From assembly GCF_014596945.1 (NCBI RefSeq), contig NZ_JACVXB010000004.1:354026-408825 (forward strand): a stretch of DNA of 54,800 nt, read 5' to 3'. Of this stretch, positions 45,178 to 54,200 are shown piece after piece (positions within the stretch are counted from its first letter, which is position 1; the number at the start of each line of letters is the position of its first letter). The notes beneath the pieces were generated by a model. The model did not search any database. It saw only the letters and a program-made list of their open reading frames with translations, and was not told where the DNA came from. The position numbers and the translations under genes were made by a program. This stretch comes from Aestuariibaculum sediminum. GTDB taxonomy: Bacteria; Bacteroidota; Bacteroidia; Flavobacteriales; Flavobacteriaceae.

Positions 45178-46083
45178 ATGAAGCTCAAAATACTAGGTTG
45201 TTACAGTGCTACACCACGAGCTTTAAATAATACTACTTCACAAGTTTTAGAAATTGCAAATCATATGTTTTTAATTGATTGTGGTGAGGGAACACAGGTA
45301 CAATTACGAAAACATAAAGTTAAATTCAATCGAATAAAACATATATTTATTTCTCATTTACACGGTGATCATTTTTTTGGTTTGGTTGGATTAATTTCAA
45401 CCTTTCGATTGTTAACAAGAGAAACCGATTTACATATTTATGGCCCTAAAGGAATAAAAGAGGTGGTTACCTTACAAATGAAATTAGCCGATTCCTGGAC
45501 CAATTTTAAGTTAATTTTTCATGAGTTAACAACTAAAACATCCGAATTAATTTTTGAAGATGAAACTATCCAGGTACATACAATTCCTCTAAATCATAGA
45601 GTGTATACCAACGGGTATTTATTTCAAGAAAAGGAAGGGAATCGAAAAATTGATATTAATTTAGTAGAGGAGGCGAATATAGATGTAGCATACTACAGAA
45701 AATTGGCTCAAGGATTTGATGTTGTAAATGAAGACGGTATTTTAATCAAAAATGAAAGCGTTACTAAAGCAGGTAAAAAACCAAAAAGCTATGCGTTTTG
45801 CAGTGATACACAGTACAAGGAAGATATTGTACCGATAATTTCAAATGTAGATGTTTTATATCATGAATCTACATTTTTGGAAAAACATGCTCATTTGGCT
45901 GAAAAAACAAAACATTCTACCGCAAAAGAAGCTGCATCGATAGCAAAACAAGCCAATGTTGGCACCTTGTTACTAGGGCATTATTCAACACGTTACGACA
46001 GTCTGAAAGCCTTTAAAGAAGAAGCAAAGCAAGTCTTTGAGAACGTTAAACTCTCGAAAGATGGCAAAGCGTTCAAATTTTAA
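45178..46083 (+). CDS. rnz: Ribonuclease Z
   Basis: The 301-residue metallo-beta-lactamase-fold nuclease matures the 3' ends of tRNAs. The zinc motif is SHLHGDH with His60, His62, Asp64 and His65. Other marks are FLIDCGEGTQVQLRKHKVKFNRIKHIFISH before it, IPLNHRVYTNGYLF, YAFCSDTQY (Asp ligand) and LGHYSTRYDSLKAF near the end. Length is normal for the short RNase Z form. It is the last gene of the pyrB unit, and its stop overlaps the stop of the convergent gene. Confidence 0.97.
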   Translation: MKLKILGCYSATPRALNNTTSQVLEIANHMFLIDCGEGTQVQLRKHKVKFNRIKHIFISHLHGDHFFGLVGLISTFRLLTRETDLHIYGPKGIKEVVTLQMKLADSWTNFKLIFHELTTKTSELIFEDETIQVHTIPLNHRVYTNGYLFQEKEGNRKIDINLVEEANIDVAYYRKLAQGFDVVNEDGILIKNESVTKAGKKPKSYAFCSDTQYKEDIVPIISNVDVLYHESTFLEKHAHLAEKTKHSTAKEAASIAKQANVGTLLLGHYSTRYDSLKAFKEEAKQVFENVKLSKDGKAFKF

Positions 46084-46502
46084 ACAGAGACATTTTTTAA
46101 CTCCTTTAAGTTTATAATCCATTCGATAGCTTGATCCAATGTATCACAGCGTTTAATACTCTTTTTAGAAAAGCGTTTTTCTAATGTTGCATTTAAATAA
46201 GACATCTGGTTGTACGATACTATAGCACTTGCTACAATGATGTTATATTTATCAATTTCTGTCCATGAATGAGGATCGCGCGAGTAAGAGTAAATTCTAT
46301 TCGATATATAACCTATATTTGCATAAGAACCATAAAATGACACAACATCATCTAATAAGCAACTAATCATAGGCCAATCAAAATGAATACCTTCATAGAT
46401 TTCGGATAAAATAAATTTATCACAAAAGAAGAAACGACCAAATGGTTTTTCTATTTTAACATGAAGTTCTGGGTTGTAGTAGGTTGAGTGTTCAAATTTC
46501 AT
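46080..46502 (-). CDS. SpoIIAA-like / STAS-SEC14-type small protein
   Basis: This 140-residue soluble protein is not a known enzyme. The pattern of FGRFFFCDKFILSEIYEGIHFDWPMISCLLDDVVSFYG, GYISNRIYSYSRDP, NIIVASAIVSYNQMSYLNATLEKRF and a final TLDQAIEWIINL resembles SpoIIAA-like proteins of the STAS/SEC14 type found in Bacteroidota. No phosphorylation or lipid-binding motif can be named. It is convergent with rnz and shares four bases with it. The neighbouring pyrB-rnz unit contains a second STAS-like gene. Confidence 0.65.
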   Translation of the reverse strand: MKFEHSTYYNPELHVKIEKPFGRFFFCDKFILSEIYEGIHFDWPMISCLLDDVVSFYGSYANIGYISNRIYSYSRDPHSWTEIDKYNIIVASAIVSYNQMSYLNATLEKRFSKKSIKRCDTLDQAIEWIINLKELKNVSV

Positions 46503-46592
46503 TTTAATTCGTTAGGGTAAAGCAAATCTAATAAGATTATTCTTAAAAAAAACAAAAACGATATAATTAATTACAACTAATTAAAAACACTA

Positions 46593-47240
46593 ATGGAAAA
46601 AGATTTAAGTAACTATAGAAAGTCATACGATAAAGGCGAGTTACTCTTAAAAGATACACCGGAAAACCCTATGGAATTGTTTCAAAAGTGGTTTTTTGAG
46701 GTGGACAGGCATTTTCCGGAAGACGAAACCAATGCCATGACTATTTCAACTCTAGGAGAAGACGGTTATCCTAAAAATAGAGTTGTATTATTAAAAAAAT
46801 ACACTTATGAGGGCTTTATTTTTTACACGAATTATAATAGTGAAAAGGGAAAATCGATTGATATAAACCCAAATGTTTGTTTATCTTTTTTTTGGGCAGG
46901 AGCTGAGCGGCAAGTTATAATAAGAGGTAAAGCAGAAAAGATTGCTGAAAACTTAAGTGATGGCTATTTTGAATCAAGACCAAGAGGAAGTCAATTGGGG
47001 GCAATAGTGTCCAATCAAAGTGAAATTATTGAAAGTAGGGAAGCACTTGAAGCTAAATTACGAGAATATGAGATTGCATATGAAGGTAAGGATATTGAAC
47101 GCCCGAAACATTGGGGAGGCTATATTGTAAAACCTGTTTCTATAGAATTTTGGCAAGGAAGAGCAAATAGATTGCACGATCGGATATCTTATAAATTAGA
47201 AGAAGATTATGCATGGAGTAAAAATCGATTATCGCCATAA
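46593..47240 (+). CDS. pdxH: Pyridoxamine 5'-phosphate oxidase
   Basis: The 215-residue flavoenzyme oxidises pyridoxine or pyridoxamine phosphate to pyridoxal 5'-phosphate using FMN and oxygen. Typical blocks are AMTISTLGEDGYPKNRVVLLKKYTYEGFIFYTNYNSEKG, FFWAGAERQVIIRGKAEKI, SRPRGSQLGAIVSNQS and the closing FWQGRANRLHDRISY ... NRLSP. It supports the PLP enzymes in the window (histidine decarboxylase and the DegT-type aminotransferase) but is a general housekeeping gene. A 90-base AT-rich gap separates it from the divergent gene. Confidence 0.96.
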   Translation: MEKDLSNYRKSYDKGELLLKDTPENPMELFQKWFFEVDRHFPEDETNAMTISTLGEDGYPKNRVVLLKKYTYEGFIFYTNYNSEKGKSIDINPNVCLSFFWAGAERQVIIRGKAEKIAENLSDGYFESRPRGSQLGAIVSNQSEIIESREALEAKLREYEIAYEGKDIERPKHWGGYIVKPVSIEFWQGRANRLHDRISYKLEEDYAWSKNRLSP

Positions 47241-47405
47241 ATTACCGTTGAAATACATAAAAATCGAAATTTCAGCACAAAATAATCGATGAAATACATA
47301 TTTAAACGTTAAAAAACATGTGTTTTGTCGATTTTAACATTTCTTTAACATTTTCTTTCAATGCTGTGGCTAAATTAGCAGAACCAAATCTAAATTTACT
47401 TAGCC

Positions 47406-47900
47406 ATGCAGTTATCATTAAAACTTTTTTTTCTGGCTTTCATAGCCTCCATGACATTTTCTTGTACTACTGATAGTCTTGAAGATCAAACCAACGACAT
47501 CGAATTTAGTCTTATTACTCTCGAAGATAAGTCTATAGAAGTTGAAATTTTAGAACTAATAAACAACCACAGATTATCATTAGGCTTAAATGTGTTATCT
47601 GATTTATCTGTTGTAAAATCTGTTGCTTACACGCATACTGATTATATGGTGGATAATAATGAAGTGTCTCACGCTAATTTTTTCAAGCGTAGTGAATATT
47701 TAAAATCTAAAGAAGGCGCATCTAGCGTTTCAGAGAATGTCGCTTATGGATATAGTTCCGCTGAGTCTGTAGTTAGAGCTTGGCTTAATAGTGAAGGACA
47801 TAGAGCAACAATAGAAGGTGATTTTACTAATTTTGGAATATCAGCCGAGGAAAATGCTGAAGGAAAATGGTATTACACCAACATTTTTATTAAAAAATAA
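47406..47900 (+). CDS. CAP-domain lipoprotein
   Basis: The 164-residue protein has a lipobox TFSC (Cys20) and a CAP (SCP/PR1/Ves allergen) domain from about 45 to 164. Marks are ILELINNHRLSLGL, VKSVAYTHTDYMVDNNEVSHANF with the conserved His, SENVAYGYSSAESVVRAWLNSEGHRATIEGDFTNFGISAE, and WYYTNIFIKK. Bacterial CAP proteins are linked to envelope processes without a settled enzymatic role. The domain is complete. It stands alone, and transcription probably ends at hairpins between 48006 and 48096. Confidence 0.86.
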   Translation: MQLSLKLFFLAFIASMTFSCTTDSLEDQTNDIEFSLITLEDKSIEVEILELINNHRLSLGLNVLSDLSVVKSVAYTHTDYMVDNNEVSHANFFKRSEYLKSKEGASSVSENVAYGYSSAESVVRAWLNSEGHRATIEGDFTNFGISAEENAEGKWYYTNIFIKK

Positions 47901-48068
47901 AAGTATTTACATACTAAATATGGTGAAGTAGGGTTTACTTAAATGTTACTTTACCATTTTTTTAAAATACAAATAGTGTCACTTGTGTAAGTTGGCAATT
48001 AAAACATAGCCTTTGTAAAAAGGCTATACTTGATAACTTAATTGTTATTGAATTTAGCTTTAGGTATG

Positions 48069-48096
48069 AGCCTCCCTGGCAAGGGAGGCTTTTTTT
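48069..48096 (+). terminator. Terminator facing right
   Basis: Perfect 9-bp stem AGCCTCCCT (48069-48077) / AGGGAGGCT (48082-48090), loop GGCA, and a T run through 48096. It should end transcription from the CAP lipoprotein gene 170 bases upstream. Confidence 0.88.
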
Positions 48097-48144
48097 ATGA
48101 GATAGTATTAGAATTGTTTTATATTTTAAATATAGACCTTCAGC

Positions 48145-48244
<100 letters not shown>

Positions 48245-48268
48245 GAAGAAGGAACAGACCAGACATTA

Positions 48269-48302
48269 AAAAAGGCTCTTAAACGGAGTTAAGAGCCTTT
48301 TT
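48269..48302. terminator. Bidirectional terminator
   Basis: Perfect 14-bp stem (48269-48282 / 48289-48302), loop ACGGAG, with T runs reading out on both strands. It lies 44 bases after the stop of the minus-strand OmpA-type gene and can also catch rightward transcripts. Confidence 0.92.
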
Positions 48303-48345
48303 ATAGTATTTATATTTAGCTTAATTAGTGAAATGCTACGTACAT

Positions 48346-50262
48346 TTATTCCATTTTAATAACAATAAACTGTGTACGTCTGTTCAACTGATGTGCTTCT
48401 TCTTCACAATCTTCGCTTCCGTCGCAACCATTTGTTAATCGACGCTCACCAAACCCTTCATGAGCTGTAATTCTTTCAGGAGCTACGCCCTTTGAAATTA
48501 AATATTCATATGTTGAGTTTGCACGATCAATAGAAAGTTTGTCATTGTAAGATAATGACCCTCTGGAATCTGTATGTGATTCTATTCTAATTACCATATC
48601 TGGGTATTGGTTTACCATTAAATCTACAATTTTATCTAATTCTAATGCTGCGTCTGGTCTGATGTCAAATTTATCAAAATCGAAATAAATTGTATTTAAT
48701 TCAGCAAGGGTTACCACATCTTCAACGGGGTTTAATAACAGATTTGCAGTTATGGTAGTTAACTCTGTTTTTATATTTTTAGACGTAAACGTTCTGTAAT
48801 CTTCGATATATTTTTCATGACTACCAACAACTTTGTAATCTTCATTTCTATCGATGTTAATAGAGTAATACCCTTTCTCATCAGTTTCCATGTAAGCAAT
48901 TTCAGAACCTTTGCTGTCGTATAACTTAATGGTAGAGTTAGCAATTGGATTTCCGTTTATCGCATCGGAAACTACACCTTCAACTTTCAATGGAGGTATT
49001 CTGTTATAGGCATAAATATCATCATCACCTTTACCGCCAGATCTGTTTGAAGCAAAATAACCACTGGTTCCATTCGCATTCATGGAGAATGAAAAATCAT
49101 CACTACTAGAATTTACTGGCACACCTAAATTAATTACATCTACAATGTTGTTGTTTTCATCTGCAACAGTAGCAAAAACATCTAATAATCCCAGTCCAAC
49201 ATGACCATCGGAAGAAAAGAACAAGGTACCTTCGTTATTAATAAAAGGAAATCCTTCAGCCTTATCGGTATTAATAATATTGCCTAAATTTTTAGGTTCT
49301 CCTAAAACACCATCTTCAGAGATATCTACTACATATATGTCGGATCCACCAAATCCTCCTGGACGGTCTGACGCAAAATATAATTTTGTGTTATCACTGT
49401 TTAGGGCTGCATGTTGCGTAGAGAAATTATCACCGTTAATGGGTAAATCCTCGATATCGGTCCAGATACTATCTCTAAAAGTAGCTCTGTATATTTTCAT
49501 GTTAGTAAGACCGTTAGAGCCTTTGTTTTCAACATTATTTTTAATGTTATTACGAGAGAAATACATATGTTTTCCATCGTTGGTAATGGTAACAGGCCCA
49601 TCGTGTAGAGGGGTATTAATATCACCTTTTATTTTTTTAGTATGGTCGACTTCTTCTTCTGAATTTATATCGGTAACATATACATCTAAAAAAGGTTGCT
49701 CATTCCAGCCGTATAATTTTTTAATCGCTACACCTTCATCTCTTGTCGAGCAGAAATATATTTTACCATCGTGTTCAAAGGCTCCAAAATCACTTAAATT
49801 TGAATTAAATTTAAAATCATCTAAAAAATATTGTTGTTTAGCATTGAACACATTCGTAATAAAGTTGGCGTCTTTTGAAAAGTCGTTTGTATTAACAACA
49901 CCTCCCGAATCTTTATAGCGTTGTAACCATTTTTCAGATTCATCGTATTTTTTAATACCACGTAAAGATTGCGCATAGCTATAGTAATATTCGACAGGAA
50001 CATTATCTTGCTTTACGACTTTTTCATAATATTTAGATGCATTTTTAGGATCTCTTAAAAGTGCATAACAATCGGCCAGTTTTCTTGTGGCGTAATCTTT
50101 GTTGTAATCTTTAGCAATAAGTTCTTTATAAACTTCTGCAGCTTTTACAAAAGAAAATTTATTGAATAAAGTGTCTGCTTTTTTTTGTTGTCCTTGTTGA
50201 GCAAAAACAGTCAAGGAAAGCATAATTGCAGCACATACTAAAATGTAATTTTTAATCTTCAT
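48346..50262 (-). CDS. PorE-like TPR / PD40 propeller / carboxypeptidase-regulatory / OmpA protein
   Basis: The 638-residue secreted protein has a signal peptide, then TPR-like helices (about 25-140, RKLADCYALLRDPKNASKYYEKVV). A PD40 beta-propeller follows (about 150-420, repeated LYFASDRPGGFGGSDIYVVDI and GYFASNRSGGKGDDDIYAYN), then a carboxypeptidase-regulatory fold (about 427-510, EGVVSDAINGNPIANSTIKLYD) and an OmpA peptidoglycan-binding domain (about 530-638, IYFDFDKFDIRPDA, SHTDSRGSLSYNDKLSIDRA). This is the domain order of PorE, the T9SS component that ties the machine to peptidoglycan. It lacks the lipobox expected of a lipoprotein. It ends an adhesin-SprF-OmpA unit, 11 bases after sprF. 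Confidence 0.9.
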   Translation of the reverse strand: MKIKNYILVCAAIMLSLTVFAQQGQQKKADTLFNKFSFVKAAEVYKELIAKDYNKDYATRKLADCYALLRDPKNASKYYEKVVKQDNVPVEYYYSYAQSLRGIKKYDESEKWLQRYKDSGGVVNTNDFSKDANFITNVFNAKQQYFLDDFKFNSNLSDFGAFEHDGKIYFCSTRDEGVAIKKLYGWNEQPFLDVYVTDINSEEEVDHTKKIKGDINTPLHDGPVTITNDGKHMYFSRNNIKNNVENKGSNGLTNMKIYRATFRDSIWTDIEDLPINGDNFSTQHAALNSDNTKLYFASDRPGGFGGSDIYVVDISEDGVLGEPKNLGNIINTDKAEGFPFINNEGTLFFSSDGHVGLGLLDVFATVADENNNIVDVINLGVPVNSSSDDFSFSMNANGTSGYFASNRSGGKGDDDIYAYNRIPPLKVEGVVSDAINGNPIANSTIKLYDSKGSEIAYMETDEKGYYSINIDRNEDYKVVGSHEKYIEDYRTFTSKNIKTELTTITANLLLNPVEDVVTLAELNTIYFDFDKFDIRPDAALELDKIVDLMVNQYPDMVIRIESHTDSRGSLSYNDKLSIDRANSTYEYLISKGVAPERITAHEGFGERRLTNGCDGSEDCEEEAHQLNRRTQFIVIKME

Positions 50263-50273
50263 ATCTCAGGGTA

Positions 50274-51194
50274 TTAGAAGTATCTAGGTGATTTTAGTTT
50301 AGAATTTAAGAATTTGAATTCGTAAATAAGCAGGATTTCATGCGTTCCTGTCGTATAGTCAGCTATGTCTGAAATGGGTTTTTCATAAGCATATCCTATA
50401 CGTAGTTGTCTTGAAATTTGAAAATCTACAATACCACCAATAGCAGCTGTTTGTTCGTTAATTCTATACGAACCACCTAACCAGAACTTTTCATTAAACA
50501 GAAAATTAGCAGTAAGGTCGTAGGATAGGGGAGCGCCGTTAGTTGCTTTTATTAAATAAGCCGGTTTGAATTTTATTTTTTTACTTAGGTTAAACACATA
50601 ACCACCCGTAAAATAATAACTTAAGCGCTCTAAAGCTTCAAAGCCTTCTTCCGTGTTTCTGTTTGTATTTAAAACTCTGGGGGCCGATAGACCTAAATAC
50701 CATTTGTTAGTACTCCAGTATATTCCCAAACCTACATTTGGTGTCCAACGGTTTTGAATACCATATATGGTTGGATCTAAACTTTCATAGTTTCTAAAAT
50801 CGTCGTCCAGGCTATATTGGGTAAACCCACCTTTTATACCAAAGGCTAATTTTCCGGTTTGCCCCGTTGGAATAGCATACGAGAAATCACCATATAGGTA
50901 AGAGAAATTTTCAGGACCTAAATCGTCTTCAATAAAAGATAAACCTAAACCTATTCTATCGTTTCTTAAAGGCGTATGAATAGATAATGTTTGCGTTATT
51001 GGTCCACCTCTAAAACCAACCCATTGGCTTCTGTGTAATCCAACAATGCTAAGGGCGTCTCTACTACCAGCATAAGCTGGGTTAATAGATATTGTATTAT
51101 ACATGTACTGCGTGAACTGCGGTAATTGTTGGGCAATTCCAACCGTACAACTTAATAATGCAATAGCGATTATGTAATGTTTAAAAAGTTTCAT
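50274..51194 (-). CDS. sprF: PorP/SprF family T9SS outer-membrane protein
   Basis: The 306-residue protein has a signal peptide and opens its mature part with QQLPQFTQYMYNTISINPAYAGSRDALSIVGLHRSQWVGFRGGP, the PorP/SprF signature. The remainder is predicted barrel strands. SprF-like proteins are needed for secretion or surface attachment of the type B T9SS cargo encoded next to them, as with SprF and SprB in Flavobacterium johnsoniae. The adhesin gene lies 12 bases upstream on the same strand, which strongly suggests a cognate pair. Confidence 0.93.
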   Translation of the reverse strand: MKLFKHYIIAIALLSCTVGIAQQLPQFTQYMYNTISINPAYAGSRDALSIVGLHRSQWVGFRGGPITQTLSIHTPLRNDRIGLGLSFIEDDLGPENFSYLYGDFSYAIPTGQTGKLAFGIKGGFTQYSLDDDFRNYESLDPTIYGIQNRWTPNVGLGIYWSTNKWYLGLSAPRVLNTNRNTEEGFEALERLSYYFTGGYVFNLSKKIKFKPAYLIKATNGAPLSYDLTANFLFNEKFWLGGSYRINEQTAAIGGIVDFQISRQLRIGYAYEKPISDIADYTTGTHEILLIYEFKFLNSKLKSPRYF

Positions 51195-51206
51195 AGGTTA
51201 AGATTT

Positions 51207-54200
51207 TTATTTAGTTCCTAAATAAACTGGTCCTGTAAATGGTGCCAATCCACTATCTTTTAAGTTAATTATGTAATAATAAGTTCCATTAGGTACTTTA
51301 TCAGCAGATCCGAAAGAGGATTTACTAGCGGTTCCATTCCAGTCACCCATGTTTTCTCCGAGGGTATAGTTGTTAGATTCGTAAATCAAGGCACCCCAAC
51401 GGTTAAAGATTTTAACTTCAGCAATAAACCCACAAAGTTCAATTCCTTTTATGTCGAAAGTCTCATTGTAAGGATCTCCATTAGGTGTTACTGCTTTAGA
51501 AATCTCAATATCATTAACTCCACATGGAAGTACAATACAATCTGAGTTTACTTGGACAGTTAATTCGGTTTCATTTATAGAACCATCTTTAGTCGTCTTG
51601 TACCTTATTAAGAATTCTAAAATTTCACCAGGGCGAATATCTTCTCCTAACTGTAGTTTTGTTGGGTCGAAAATCGATCCTACAAGGGTTGCTATGTTGT
51701 TTCCTGAAATGAACTCCCAAACACCGTCAAGGTTTAAGTTAGATGGTAAAAAGTCTCTTAAATCCTTAGCACCATCGTCAAAACAAATCGGACTTGAAGT
51801 TGTTCTTGTGGTCACGGTTTCTATAGCCACAAATACTTGTTGTTTAACCTCTGATACATTACCACATTCGTCGGTAGCAACCCAGGTACGTGTAATTTCG
51901 TAATCTGCAAAAACATTATCTATAAATGTATTCACCTCTGTAAATTGTACCGTGAAGTCAGAACAGTCTGTGAATTGTATATCAGGAGCATCAGGAATAT
52001 TTAATGATGTTATTCTTACAATTTCATTATAATTAGTTGTGTTTTCTGGTGCTTGCGTATCCTGCACTGTAATGGTTTGCGTAGCCGTAGCTGTATTGCC
52101 ACATTCATCAGTAGCTGTCCATGTTCTCGTAATTGTTTTTGAAGCGCCACATCCTGCTACTTCTGAGTCACTTTCGCTCACAGTAACATTACCGCAAGTA
52201 TCTGTTGCGGTTGCTACACCAGTATTAACGCTAGTAGCATCTTCTGTACATTCGATTGTTACATCGGCAGGTACTGTTAAAACTGGAGGAGTAGTATCTT
52301 CTACAGTAATAGTTTGAGTAGCCGAAGCTGAGTTACCACATTCATCTGTTGCAGTCCACGTTCTTGTAATAACTTTTGTGTTTCCACAAGCAGTAACTTC
52401 AGAGTCGCTTTGAGAAACAGTTACACTTCCACAGTTATCAGTTGCTGTGGCAGTTCCAAGTGAGACACTGCTTATATCTTCAGTGCATTCTACAGTAACA
52501 TTAGTAGGTACTGTTAAAACTGGAGCAACTGTATCTTGAACAGTGATAGTTTGTGTATCAGAAGTCTGATTACCACATTCATCAGTAGCTGTCCATGTTC
52601 TGGTAATCACTTTGGTGTTTCCACAAGCTGTAACCTCAGAATCACTTTCAGTAATCGTAACATTTCCACAAGTATCTGTAGCAGTTGCAACACCAGTACT
52701 GGTACTGGTCATATCTTCAGTACATTCCACAGTAACATCTGCAGGAATCGTTAATACAGGAGGCGTTGTATCTTGAACGGTTATAGTTTGTGTATCAGAA
52801 GTCTGATTACCACATTCATCAGTAGCTGTCCATGTTCTGGTAATCACTTTTGTGTTTCCGCAAGCTGCAACCTCAGAATCACTTTCGGTAATTGTTACGG
52901 TTCCACAAGTATCTGTAGCAGTTGCTACGCCTGTATTAACGCTAGTTTCGTCTTCAGTACATTCAATGGTTACATCAGCAGGAATAGTTAATGCAGGAGG
53001 CGTTGTATCTTGAACAGTGATTGTTTGTGTATCAGAAGTCTGATTACCACAGTCATCAGTAGCAGTCCATGTTCTGGTAATCACTTTAGTGTTCCCACAA
53101 GCAGCAACTTCAGAATCACTTTCAGTAACCGTAACACTTCCACAAGTATCTGTAGCAGTTGCTACGCCGGTATTAACACTAGTTTCGTCTTCAGTACATT
53201 CGATAGTTACATCTGCAGGGATCGTTAAAACTGGAGGCGTGGTATCTTGAACGGTGATAGTTTGTGTATCAGAAGTCTGATTACCACATTCATCAGTAGC
53301 TGTCCATGTTCTAGTGATTACTTTAGTGTTTCCACAAGCAGTAATTTCCGAGTCACTTTCGGTAACCGTAACACTTCCACAAGTTTCTGTAGCAGTTGCT
53401 ACGCCAGTATTGGCGCTAGTTTCATCTTCAGTACATTCGATGGTTACGTCGGTAGGGACTGTTAATGCAGGAGGCATAGTGTCTTGAATGGTAAATGTTG
53501 CAGTTGTTTCGCTAAAATTACCACAGGCGTCAGTTACGGTGAAAGTTACTGTCGCTGAACCTGTATTACCACATTCATTACTTAAAGCTGAAAAATTGTT
53601 AGACCAGTCAATAGTAGAACATTCATCGCTAGCTGTGGCACCTCCATTTGAGTTTAGCCAATCGTTAAGTTCTTGTATATTTCCTGCACCATCGCATTCT
53701 GCTATATAATCAGAAGCAACTACTGTTATACTTGGAGCAATATTATCTTGAATATGATAAATAGCTTGAGTTTCTGAAAAGTTTCCACAAGCATCAGTAG
53801 CTGTAAAAGTTATTGTTATTCCTTTTCCTTCTTTACATTTCACACTAGTGTCTTGACCATAATTGTTTGTCCAGGTTACAGAACCACAAGCGTCGTTAGC
53901 TGTAGCACCAGCATTATTATTTAGCCAATCGGTTAATTTCTGAGGATCATCTAAAGTACATTCAATATCTATATCAGCTATATTACTGTTGTCAATTGTT
54001 GGAGGGGTGGTGTCATCTACATTTATAGTTTGAGTTGCAAAATTTGTGTTTCCACAAGGATCAGTAACTGTAAATGTCCTTACAACAGTTACGGGACAGC
54101 TTCCTGACGGGGCTCCATCACTATAAGTAATAGATTGAATACCACAACTATCAGACGCATCTCCACCTTCAGCTTTAAATTGGTCTATAGTTATATCAAC

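Noticed and set aside
52536-53465. Four evenly spaced plus-strand open frames of 72 codons inside the adhesin gene
   Set aside because: Their 237-base spacing is just the repeat period of the minus-strand gene; they are antisense shadows.
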